64,000 nt of DNA from Branchinecta lynchi (Eukaryota > Arthropoda > Branchiopoda > Anostraca > Branchinectidae), in NCBI GenBank assembly GCA_023053575.1, contig JAKZAP010000008.1:6280715-6344714 (forward strand). Reading direction: 5' to 3'. Shown here in pieces: positions 35,655 to 47,200 of this stretch (positions are counted from its first letter, which is position 1; each line of letters begins with the position of its first letter). Below the pieces are notes generated by a model. The model had not been told where the DNA came from and ran no database searches. It saw only the letters and a list, made by a program, of their open reading frames with translations. A program made the position numbers and the translations under genes.

Positions 35655-37745
35655 ACCTTCATGGGGAAGGGGACATACTCTAGTTGAAAATTATTATAAA
35701 TGGTCATATAAATATACAAAATCTGAATATCCAATCATACATGTACACCTCGCGGTCACTAGCCAACTAGTTGGCTAATGTAAAAAATTCCTATAGTAAA
35801 AGCCGACGTTGCCGACTAGTTGGCTACGAGAAAAATTCCTATAGGATTTTTGTTTGTGTTCCAACTAGTCCGCCACCGTAAGAAGTTTCGTATAGGAAAT
35901 CCCGCTTTGCCGACTAGTTGGCTACGAGAAGAATTCGTATAGGATTAGTTCCAACAAGTCCGCCACTGTAAGAAATTTCGTATAGGAAATCCCACGTTGC
36001 CGACTAGTTGGCGGCGAGAAGAATTCGTATAGGATTGGTTCCAACAAGTCCGCCACTGTAAGAAATTTCGTATAGGAAATCCCGCGTTGCCGACTAGTTG
36101 GCTACGACCAGAAATCATATAGGAGAAAAGATTGTAGCCAACTAGTTCGCTACCGTAAGAAATTTTGTATAGGAAATCCCGCATTGCCAACTAGCTGGCT
36201 ATGGCCAGAAATCGTATAGGAGAAAGCTTTATATCCAACTAGTTGGCATAAATAAGAAAATTTGTCAAGGAATGCAGAATTATCAAACTAATTCGCTAAA
36301 ATAAGAAAATTTGTATAGAGACATATTGAATAAGCAATTATATATCTGTTATTTTATTGCGTATAAGATAATGTGGCGCATAGCCAGTGAATAAGGTCAG
36401 AATCCTTCTTGAGACTGAAAGCTTGAAACCGACTAGTTGGATATTTCGAAATTTCTATGTGATTTGACACAATCCGACTATCTCTGTACGAGTGAGAGAC
36501 ATACCCAACCAGAGGCGTTACTAGCCAAAATGTTTGGGGGGAGGGGGAACGAGGCATTTACCGACTGTCTGGTAATTTTTACTGACTTTTTCTGCAGAAA
36601 AAACGACTGTTTTCGACGAGAATTTTTTTTTTTTTTTTAAATTGACTGATTTTCAGAGAAATACACTGATTTTCAGAAAAAAACCACTATTATGACGAAA
36701 AATCGACCAATTTTCAGAAAAAAACGACTGTTTTCATGAAAAAATCAACTGTTTTGACGAAAATCGTGGCGCTTCGCGCCGAATCGGTTATTTTTTACCG
36801 ACTGGCCGACAGCATTGTGGGGGGGGGGCGTCCTTATTTTTTACCGACTGGCCGACAGCATTGTGGGGGGGGGGCGTCCAGTCGTGACGCCCCTGTACCC
36901 TTAAAAAGTTTTCTCCTAGATGAATTCTCGCCGTGAAATTTCTGCCGAAATAAGAAAATTCCTATAGAAACGGGGGGTGATTATTCAACTAGTTCGCTAA
37001 AATACCAAAAAATAATCCTGTAGGAACGAGGATGAATATCCAACTAGTTGGCTAAAATAAGAAAACTCGTCAAGGAATACAGAATTATCAAACTAATTCT
37101 CTAAACGAGAAAATTTGTATAGAGACACATTGATTATTCAATTAGATGGCTGTTAGTTCATTGACTATTAGACAAAGTGGCGCATAGCCAAGTAATGGGA
37201 TCGAAATCCTTGTTGAGGCTAAAAGCTGTTCCGACTAGTTGGATATTTTCTGAAATTCTTATCCAAATTCATACAATCCGACTAGTTGGATATTTTCTAT
37301 AATCCCTATATGAGTGTGAAATTTGTCCAACTAGTTGGATATAAAGTTTTCTACTATATGATTTCTCGTTGGAGTCAACTAGTTGGCAATGTGGGATTTC
37401 CTATACAAAATTTCTTACGGTAGCGAACTAGTTGGCTACAAACTTTTCTCCTATATGATTTCTGATCGTAGCCAACTAGTCGGTTACGCAGGATTTCCTG
37501 TACGAAATTTCTTACAGTGGCGGACTAGTTGGAACAACAATCAAAAATCCTATACGATTTTTTCTCGTAGCCAACTAGTCGGCAACGACGGCTTTTCCTG
37601 TAGGAATTTTTTACAGTAGGCAACTAGTTGGCTATTGATCGCGAAGTGTATATGTATGATTGGATATTCAGATTTTGTATATTTTTACCTGATTTGTACG
37701 ACAATTTCTTATATTTTCCAACTAGAGGTGTCCCATGGGGAAGGT
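35655..37745. mobile_element. Long foldback element made of ACTAGT palindromic iterons
   Basis: The left arm (about 35655-36480) is the inverted repeat of the right arm (about 36960-37745). Outer tips read CTCTAGTTGAAAAT on the left and TTTTCCAACTAGAG on the right. Next to them lie ATACAAAATCTGAATATCCA and its reverse complement. Each arm has about ten or more blocks centred on CCAACTAGTTGG-like palindromes spaced about 45-55 bp, alternating with TTTCGTATAGGAAATCCC-like spacers. No gene is inside; the centre holds a hAT MITE (36510-36895). Open frames across the arms are repeat translations. Confidence 0.8.
36510..36895 (+). mobile_element. hAT-type MITE, nested in the foldback element
   Basis: Begins CAGAGGCGTTACTAGCC and ends GTCGTGACGCCCCTG, the same ends as the element at 41860-42147. 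Flanks TACCCAAC and TACCCTTA match at the first five bases, in line with a decayed 8-bp duplication. Inside there are two copies of ACCGACTGGCCGACAGCATT. Confidence 0.7.
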
Positions 37746-37750
37746 ACTTA

Positions 37751-38055
37751 GAGCGTGTTCCATCCTACTTACCGTAGTTACTACGCATGACCTCACGAAT
37801 TCTGGTTTTTTGCCGTCAAGGCTGGAACGATTTTTCTATTTTCCAGCCGGATCTCACGCCAGGGGCGAATCCGACCAATCACGTTAAAGAGATGCGTAGT
37901 TACTACGCTTACTACGCTCCCGAGCATGGTAAGCAAATAGTAACTATTAGTTACTATTCCGACAAGGTTGGAACGGTCAGCGTAGTAACTTTTCGTGAGG
38001 ATGGAACGGATATAGTAACTAATAGTAACTATTGTTAGAAGGGTGGAACACGCTC
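37751..38055 (+). mobile_element. Harbinger-type MITE, copy 1
   Basis: Terminal inverted repeats GAGCGTGTTCCA and TGGAACACGCTC are flanked by TTA on both sides (37748-37750, 38056-38058). A 3-bp TWA duplication is the PIF/Harbinger hallmark. The body carries several GTAGTTACTA/TAGTAACTA motifs. It lies just upstream of the RhoGAP gene's first coding exon. Confidence 0.85.
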
Positions 38056-38230
38056 TTAATTGACGACAAGGCAACGCTGGCGAACATTACCAAAAATTTT
38101 GTAACGCACCAGCAATAAAAGGGATTGTTTTGTTTTGATTCTCTGAGAATTTGGTAGAGAAGAAGTTAGATAGTCCGGAGTTTTAGGGTAGACGGTGATC
38201 TATAAGGGAAATATGTCATGAAGGTAGCCC

Positions 38231-38295
38231 ATGGCGGACAAAATGAAAAAACAGTTTTTCCGGGTTAAGGAACTGGCAAATCAGTCTCTTTTCAG
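38231..38295 (+). CDS. RhoGAP92B: RhoGAP gene exon 1 (start codon)
   Basis: ATG is preceded by AAGGTAGCCC and followed by 20 more codons matching the amphipathic N-terminal helix of N-BAR RhoGAPs. The donor is GTAAGT and the exon ends in phase 2. Confidence 0.9.
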
Positions 38296-41200
38296 GTAAG
38301 TTTCTCCAGTCAATAGTTGCATTTTTTTTCTCTGTTATGTTCGCTGTTTTCTCTCTGTTTTATATTTTCCCATTTTTGTCAAAACACGGAACACACTGTT
38401 TCTCATTTTCCCATTTTTGTACGCTGTTCTGTGTTCCGTGTTCTCTGTTCCGTTGTCGGTTTTGCAAAACACGGAACTTGCTCTCATAGCATGTTTTATT
38501 ACTGTTCAGATAGAAAATTGCGGAGAGATTCACAGATCATGTTATTTTAAATATGCGAAGCACCTGCTCCACTTGTCGAAATTATGCCATAACCATACTT
38601 TGACGGAGAAGTTCAAAATTCAATATGCAAGTGTTACCCTTTTGGATGTTTCTTCGTCGCTATCAAAAATCATTGACAACAGAACCCAACCAGCGCACAA
38701 CCTTCTACACTGCTTCCTGGCCGACGATTGAAATTAAGTGTCTTTTTGTGTATGTTTATGTGTTTTATTTACTTTCTTCATTTACTCCGCTTTCTGAAAA
38801 CGGCAGGTTATAAATAAATTACTTACTTATTACTTAGATAGAAAAGAAAGAACTGCGGAAGTTTGGAGGATAAAGCTGGATCCTAAAGTATGGTCGTTTT
38901 GGAATATAATGTGCAATTTAACAGATTTTCCGCTTGAGACATGCTCAGGATCCTAAATTTGCGTTTTCGTCACAACAGTGACAAACACGAAACACAGAAC
39001 AGCGTAAGAAAAACACAGTTTTTTACCAAAACCAAACAACTGTGAACACAGAACACGGAACAGGAACCAGAGACAAAAAATGCAACTAATGAGAACGAGA
39101 CCAACCTGAAGTATTCGCCCAGACACCCGAAATTACCAATAGTAACATTGGCCGGTACCTAACTAAAGGCAGCAGTTTCAGTTTTTATGGCACTTGAGCT
39201 TACTCAAGTGCCATATAGCGACTGTAATTTCTGTCCGTCAGTCGGTCTGTCGGTCCCGGTTTTGCTAGTTCGGGCACTTCCAGATAAGCTATACAGGACG
39301 ATGAAACTTGGCAGGCATATCAGGAACTGGACCAGATTAAATTAGAAATACTTGCTTCCCCGATCCGACCATCTGGAGGGGAGTGGAGGGAGGGGGAATC
39401 CGGAAAAATGAGGAAAAATGAGATATTTTTAGCTTACGAACGGGTTATCGGATCTTAATGAAACTTGATATATGGAAGGAACTTGTGTCTCAGACCCTCC
39501 ATTTTAAATCCAAACCGGATCCGGTGACATTGGTGGGAGTTGGAGGTGGAAATTGGAGATCTTGAAAAACACTTAGAGTGGAGGGATCCGGATGAAACTT
39601 GGTGGAAAGTACAAGCATAAGTCCTAGATACATGGCTGATATAACCGGAACGGATCCGCTCACTTTGGGGGAGTTGGGGGGGGGGAGAAGTCCGAATTTG
39701 TAGTGATCCCGCGAGTTTCGTGCTTCCTGATGTGCTGGGACAATGGAAATTGACAGGCATCTCTGGGACCCGACCAGATTAAATAGGAAATCGTCAATTC
39801 CCCGATTCGACCATCTGGGGGGGGGGGGGGATTGGAGGGAGGGGGAAGCCAAAATTTGAGGTATTTTTATCTTGCGAACAAGTCATCGGATCTTGATGAA
39901 ATTTTATATTTAGGATGACTTCGTGTCTCAGACGTCCCACTATAAATCCGGACCGGATCCGATGACACTGGGGGGAGTTGGAGGAGGGAACCGGAAATCT
40001 TGAGAAACGCTTAGAGTGGAGGGATCGGGATGAAACTTGGTGGGAAGAACAAGCACAAGTCCTAGATACGTCATTGATATAAGCGGACCAGATCCAGGCA
40101 CTCTGGGGGAGTTGGGGGGGTTCCGGATTTCTAGCGATCCCGCAAGTTCGGCATACTTCCTGATGTGCTAGGGCGATGAAACTTGGCAGGTATGTCAGGG
40201 ACCCGAACAGGTTCACTTGAGAACAGCCTTTTCCCCAACCCGACCATCGTGGGGGGAGTGGGTGGATGGGGAGTCCGGAATCTAGTGGCGTGCATAACTT
40301 TTGAACGGGTGATCGGATTTGAATGAAACTTGTCTGGTGAGCTATCGCCTCGGCATACTTCCTGATGTCCTAGGGCGATGAAACTTGGCAGGTATGTCAG
40401 GGATCCGAACATATTGACTTGAGAACAGCCTTTTCCCCGACCCGACCATCGTGGGGGGAGTGGGTGGATGGGGAGTCCGGAATCTAGTGGCGTGCATAAC
40501 TTTTGAACGGGTGATCGGATTGAGCTATCGCCTCGGACGTTCAGTGTCACGTCCGGGTCGGGTCCGATACCTGTGGGGATGGAGGGGGGGGGGAACTCGA
40601 GAAACTCTAAAAGCAGAGGGATTGGGACGAAACTTAATGGATGGAACAAGCATTAGGCCTAGATGAAATTGAAGGAGCCAGATGGTTTCGGGGCTCTGTG
40701 GGGGGAGTTGGAGGGGTTTCCTAGAATTCCGGTAGTCCTGAGTTAGAATAGTTCCAGATGTAACACGACAACGAAACTTTGCAGGCATATTAGCGACCCG
40801 AATTATCTTGACTTAAGAAGCTGACACAACATACCCCCGGAAACTTCCGTTCCTAGATCCGAGCATTTTTTTGGGAGCACGAGAAGAGAAATATGGAAAT
40901 TGACTTCTATAAATTGCAAACGAGTGGTCTGATTCGAGTGAAACTTTATGGGTGATATGAATCGATGGCCTCGACATGTAAAACATGCGTTCGAACCATA
41001 TGCGACCACGATTAGGGGAATTGGGGGTGGGGGGACTTTTGACATGCACAAAAACCAAACGGATGGACCGAATGAGATGCAAATTCGACAGTGCCGAGTT
41101 TATTTGGCTTAGATTTGTTATTTGGCGTCCGGGCCGAATTCCGCCAAGGTAGGGGGGGGGGGGGGGGGGTACTGGAAACTTGCAGATAGGCTAAGCTCCA

Positions 41201-44200
41201 ATTTCAGTAAAACTTGATGGACAGGAACAGGGAATTAAGAGATTGGGCCCGAACCGGCTCCGACAACGTTGGTGGGAGGGGGGGGGTTACCGGAACTTCC
41301 CAAAAATGCTCAGATTCGACTGAAACTTGATAGATGGTATAAAAGAAGATGCTTTAGGTGGTCGATTTTTTATATTCCGAACCAGATTCGGCCACGGTAG
41401 GTTGAGATAGAGTGGGTACCGGAAATCGTGTAGCACGTCTAGGGATCAAACAAATGGATTTATTGGGATGAAAGTTTGAACAGTCATGTGCATTTGCTAC
41501 AGACAATCGAGACGATGCCGGAACTGCTCAGAAATGAGTGAAACTAAATATCCTATTTCTATTTCCGAACCGCATTTTTGGATGGCGGGCGTATTTTGTG
41601 ACGTTCTCATCTACTTTCTTGTACAGCCTACTCGTACAAGTGCCATATGAGCTCGTAGCTCTTGTTCTCTTATGTGATCATGGAAAAAGACAGTGCTCAG
41701 CTTTCTTTTTGAGGGTATTTGAAAAATAAATTGAATTGAATTTAAAATGTCAAAGCTGTTTCTTAGTTTTTGTATTACAAGAAAGTCAAGCTCTAGAAAA
41801 AAGTAGGCTAACTGTGCTGGTACAAGCGATTCATATAAGATTATAATGAAGACAGAAGTCAGAGGCGTTACTAGCCAAAATGTTTTGGGGGGGGATGAGG
41901 CATTTACGGACTGGCTGGTAGTTCTTACCAACTTTTTCCGCGAAAAAACAACTTTTTCAACAACAAAAATGAGATTTTTGATAAAAATCGACAGATTTTC
42001 AGGAAAATCCACTGATTTTCAGAAAAAAACAAGTATTTTGGTGAAATATCAACCAATTTTTAGAAAACTAAAAAAAAAAAAAAGATTTTGACGAAAAATC
42101 TTGTGACAGCATTGGGGAGGGCATCCCCCCTAGTCGTGACGCCCCTGACAGAAGTAGCTTCAGGTGATACCATTCAGTAAGACTATGTACATAGTTTCTA
42201 ATATAATCTAGTGGTGCAGCTTGTGTTAGGCTAGGCATCTAAGTCTACATAAAATTTCATGAATCCAGTGCCTGTCCAGTGCCTCCTTTTTGTTGCAATA
42301 CTGCTGCCACAACGCTGCTGCAAATGATGCATTTCTGAGCCTCGTTTTGTTGCTTGCTGCAGGTAAAATTTCATGAATCCAGTGCCTGTCCAGTGCCTCC
42401 TTTTTGTTGCAATACTGCTGCCACAACGCTGCTGCAAATGATGCATTTCTGAGCCTCGTTTTTGTTGCTTGCTGCAGGGTCACTTCTCTGCTGATTCCGG
42501 ACTGATTCTTTCTACATCAATTTTTGCAGTGCAGTGCTTCCGAGGAAGATGGCAGCGCTTCTCGAGAATCACTGACTTGCTCACCGACCAAGTCAGTGCT
42601 TCCCTGCAAGGTGCTACAACGAGGCTCTGGATTCACTGCTTATGGAATTTCTTCTTGGTTGAAGTAGCACCTTGCAGAGAAGCACAAACTTAGTTGGTAA
42701 GCAAGTCCGCAATTCTCCAGAAGCACTGCCGTCTTCCTCGGAAGCACTGCAATACAAAAACCAATGTAACAAGAATCAGCCCAGAAGCAGCCAAGAAGGA
42801 CCTGCAGTGTGCAACAAAAGAGGCTCACAGCAGCTGCCCCGTAGTGTGACAAAGACAAACAGTGAAAGTTTTCTGACTTACTTTTGCCAAAATTAATTTG
42901 ACTTAACTTGTATTGTGGCTGTATTGTCTAATGGGAATTACTTTTTTTCAAGTAATTGAAACACTTAGGAGCAAAGTAAAGAGGTAGTTTTGGTGTCTAA
43001 CTTAAGTTAAAATGTAGGAGAATCATAATCTAGTCATTAAAGGCTCGGAATTTGAGAATGATTTGCTGAGAGCTAGGCTACCAAAGCATGATCATTGTCA
43101 AACGGTACTAGCCTAAATCACATTTCCAAATAAATTAAAAAACACACCTTGCACTACTGTTTATGTTTCAGTGTTCAAAACTATCTGAATACTGTAAAAC
43201 TAAACTGTGCTTTTAACAAATTACCCATGGCTTTGTCTGTTTTAACCTTTTCCCAGGTCGTTTTACTTCTAGCAAAAACTAAGAAAACTGGTTTTATACA
43301 TCAGTAGCATGATAGCGGAACACTTGTCAGAAGTATAATGTGCATGGAAACTAGTGAATTGTGGCAAGTGCCGAGATTTGTGAGGTTTTGTTAGCGGGTC
43401 CAGAATGCAACATATGAAATTTGGGTCTCCGTGTTTAAGAATTGATTAATGCAGTTACAGAAGTAGGTTGCATTGGAATTATAGGTATGACAGGTCCTTT
43501 AGGAAATAATGGTAGACATTGAATGAATGTAACTTTAGAACTAATCTATAGCATTTTAATGTACAGTAAATTGGGCTAGCATGGTAAAGAAGTGTGGCCT
43601 CAGCCCTATGCATTCCAAACTAAAAAGATTTTGAATATTTTGGATATGAATTGCCGAAATCCAGGAATTAACAGTTTACTTTAGAATGATAAATTTCTGC
43701 AATTCTCGTAATTGGTTTGCTGGCTTGCCTGTCTGAATCTCTGCTAGCTAAAGAATAAATGCGATTTCACAAAAGAAAACATCTCAAGTCAGTGAGGCAT
43801 ACAAGCCACTTCTGGTGCAGAATTCTAAATATAACACATAGCACCATTATCGGGAAGAACTAATCCCAATTTTTCTAATAATGGAAATCCCCCCCATATG
43901 TGATGCCCCTGCTGAAGAATTCCAAGAAGAAGGGGTCATTTCTTGACGAAATTGTCATTAGTTAACCTATGTTATCACATATCTTCTTTTCAAAGAAGGT
44001 TTAACGGTTATAAGAGACTACTAAATATATGTTACCTGTTAAGATCAGTTACTGTTTTAAATTGTCCTGTATTAATCTCATTATCTTCAACTAGGGGTGA
44101 GAAAACTGAAGTCCTCACAGAATCCTTGCTTTTGGCTGAGCGTAGGATTGATGCCCTGCAGAAAGCATGTAGTGTATCAGCACGAAAGATCCTGTCCAGT

Positions 44201-47200
44201 CTTGCTGGTCATGGGACTGATGTCACATCTGTGGAAAAGAGAAGTGTATGCTAAGTACCTTTTTTGTGTCTATATTAATGCATGGAGTTCTGTATGATGA
44301 ACAGAAATTTCGCTGGTTCGAGTCTCGGTTCTGCTTAGAGTGTGGTTAGGGGTGGGGGTTTGGGGCGTAACAAATGTAAGACAAGCCAAAGCCCACCAAG
44401 CTTCAAATGGCTATGTGGAGAAATCTGGGGAAGGGTGTGCTAAAGCACCAGGATGGCTGGCCCACAACCGCCCATTGCACTTCTTGGCTGAGTGCTGAGA
44501 ATCGGAGATCAGCACCACCAGTTAGACCTGTATAGGCTGATGCTGATGCACTACCTTCTGTATGATGGTGAAGAGCATTCATTTTTTGTTACCAATTTTA
44601 CAGAGAACAGGAAAATTGGTGCAGAGTTTATGACAAGGAAAGATAAATAAGCAAGGAAAAAATAATCACTCTAAGTATTTTAACATAAATGGTAGGCCCA
44701 CGTCAAGAAGAAGGAACACAAGGAATACCTCAGGGGTAAATACCCCGGATTCAGTGAAACTAATTATAACAAGCCGGGTCAGGCATAAGCAGACAATCTG
44801 TTTTGGATTGACAGGTAGACTAAGAAACTTCAGCAAAATTGTATGGTTTGCTCTGTGAGAGATGGTGACTGGCGCAGCAACCAGTGGAGCGGAGAAGGCT
44901 TCGTCTTATCTTCTGTTTGAGGTTTGCTCTTATCTGATTTAAGATGTTAGGTACCACAGCACACTGAAACAGAAGCATGTCAGGTTGTTCGTTACAATAT
45001 TAGCCTATATTAAGCTCAGGACAGGGGCGGTCAGCCCTCCAAAAGGTCTGATGCTATTTTTGTTTTTAATAAAATAGGTAAGAAAAGGAATGTATGTAGG
45101 CTATGTATGTATTGCATACAGAAAGCCCAGAGGGCAGTGGTACAAGGAAAAATGTAGTTCATAATACACTTCTTTTTAAGCAAACAAAGTCGAACTGCAT
45201 AATTGAAACACTTAAAACGAAAAGGAACCTATGTCATAGTCCAGGGGCGGATCCAGCCTTCCGTTCTAGGGGGGGCGATTCTTCCCGAAAAGAGTGGGTG
45301 TAGTATCCTTCTTGTCGGCCACAAGGCTGATTTTTTTCGCGTTTTAGATGTCCCTGTCGGTCTCTTATTTAACGAAAATGTGGTTTTCATATATTACAAT
45401 AATGGTAAAAACTGTACTTGATCAACTGACAACTGTTTACAAGAAAATTTCAAGCTCCTGGCTCCACTTGTAAAAAGATTTTAGAGTCTAGTTACAGTAG
45501 TTAGAACATGCGTCAATGCAGACTTCCGTAAGTGCAGTAAAACAAAACAAAAAATTACAGCCAGTCTAGGGGGGGGCGATCGCCCCCCTCGCCCCCCCTC
45601 TGGATCCGCCCCTGTCATAGTCCCATCTGAATATAGTAACATGTATTGGGATTTCGCAAAGTCTTGTAAAAAATGTTTGAAAATACAAACTTCTTCTAGG
45701 GGCTACCGACCGAATGTGTGTTAGCCATTGGCCGGGAGTGCTTCGAACCAAATCGTCCTTTCCGAAACATACCTTAGTTCGCACTTCGGAAATCGGAGCG
45801 ATTAAGGTCTGATGGATCTGTGTTGCTCTTTGAGGGATGATGGCTGAAATGTGCTACTGGTCTGGGTCATCCCAGCAGTATTCCCGGTCCTTGCATGACC
45901 ACTCGTTATCAAGTGACTTCTTGAAAGCTCCAGGTGAAGGTGCTGACACAGTGGACTCGGAGAGGGAATTCCAGTCATTGACAACTCTTTCGGAAAAAAA
46001 GTTTTGACGTGGCATTTGGATAATTTCTTGGGGTGGCCTTTTGTATGGGGTTGATTGAACTTGTACAGGTTGAGGGGACTAGCTGTGTCATTGAACAGTT
46101 TGTGGGTAAGTAGCATGTCACCTCGTCTGCGGCGGTACACCAGTGTTGGTAGTTTGAGTTTTGTAAGTCCTTCTTCATAGGGGAGGTCTTTAAGGCCATC
46201 TATAACCTTGGTGACGCGTCTCTGTACACCCTCAAGCAGTCTTATATCGCCGTTGTATTGGAGAGAGGCTAGGCAGGTTCCAAAGTAGAGGTTGGGTCTT
46301 TACGATGGCTTTATACAGTCTGAGAAAGACTTTAGGGGATATGCTTGTAATGGATCTCTTGAGTTGATTTTGAAACAGTATGCCTTGTGTGGGAGTTGAA
46401 CTTGATCTGACTGTCCACGAGTACACCCAAGTCCCTTTCTTGATTGTGGGTTTGGAGATCTGTCTGGGTTCGCTGTCAGGAATTGAGTAAACTGCGTTTT
46501 CGTTCTTTGGTCCAAAGTGTAAAACGGAGCGTTTGCTGATGTTGAATGATACAATCAATCAATCAATCAATCTTTATTCTTCAAAAACTTTCCTTACGGT
46601 ATTAACAAAAAACCGAATATTTGTTCGCTCGTCAAACATGATTATATACAATTTGTGCTTTAACATAGTCAAATTTTCATAAATTACACAACAAATTAAA
46701 ACGCTAAAATTCAAACATCAACACAAAAAGGAAAAAGGTTTTACTTAAAATTTTGCATTGAAAAAACTCACAAAGGAGGGGACAAAACTTCTTCCATACC
46801 GCACGTGAGTTGCCCGTATGGGTAGGATCTTAGGAACTGGTGGTGCTGCCATTCTCTGTGGCCTTATACGGTCAGGAATGTGGGGAGGGGGAAGTATTTG
46901 ACGATGGGTGGGGTCTTCCAGTAGCTGGTCACCAAACTTAGTAGAAAGTTGGTGTCTGCGGTTTGTCAAAGATTTGAGGCCAAACTCGTTAAGTAGGGAA
47001 ATGTAGGGGATTTTGGGGGATTTTGATTACTAGTAAAGAACGGTACTGGATCCTCTCGAGTCGTTCCGACTGCTCCCGTGTTAAACCGAGATGCCATACC
47101 GGACAGAAGTATTCGAGGGAAGGGCGACTGAACATAAGGGAAATGCGAAGGAGGTGGTGTTTAGGGGTGCCATGGCGGGAGAGCATTTTTAGGGCCCATA

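Noticed and set aside
35740..37650. Regular repeats spaced about 50 bp, resembling a CRISPR array
   Set aside because: Units are imperfect, arranged in two inverted arms, the spacers are themselves repeated, and the genome is eukaryotic with introns.
39455..41082. Several overlapping Pro/Ser-rich minus-strand open frames
   Set aside because: They are repeated translations of the satellite units in the hairpin-ended element.
44285..44570. Possible tRNA-derived SINE with a B-box-like GGTTCGAGTCT
   Set aside because: No convincing A box at the right distance, no tail and no second copy in the window.
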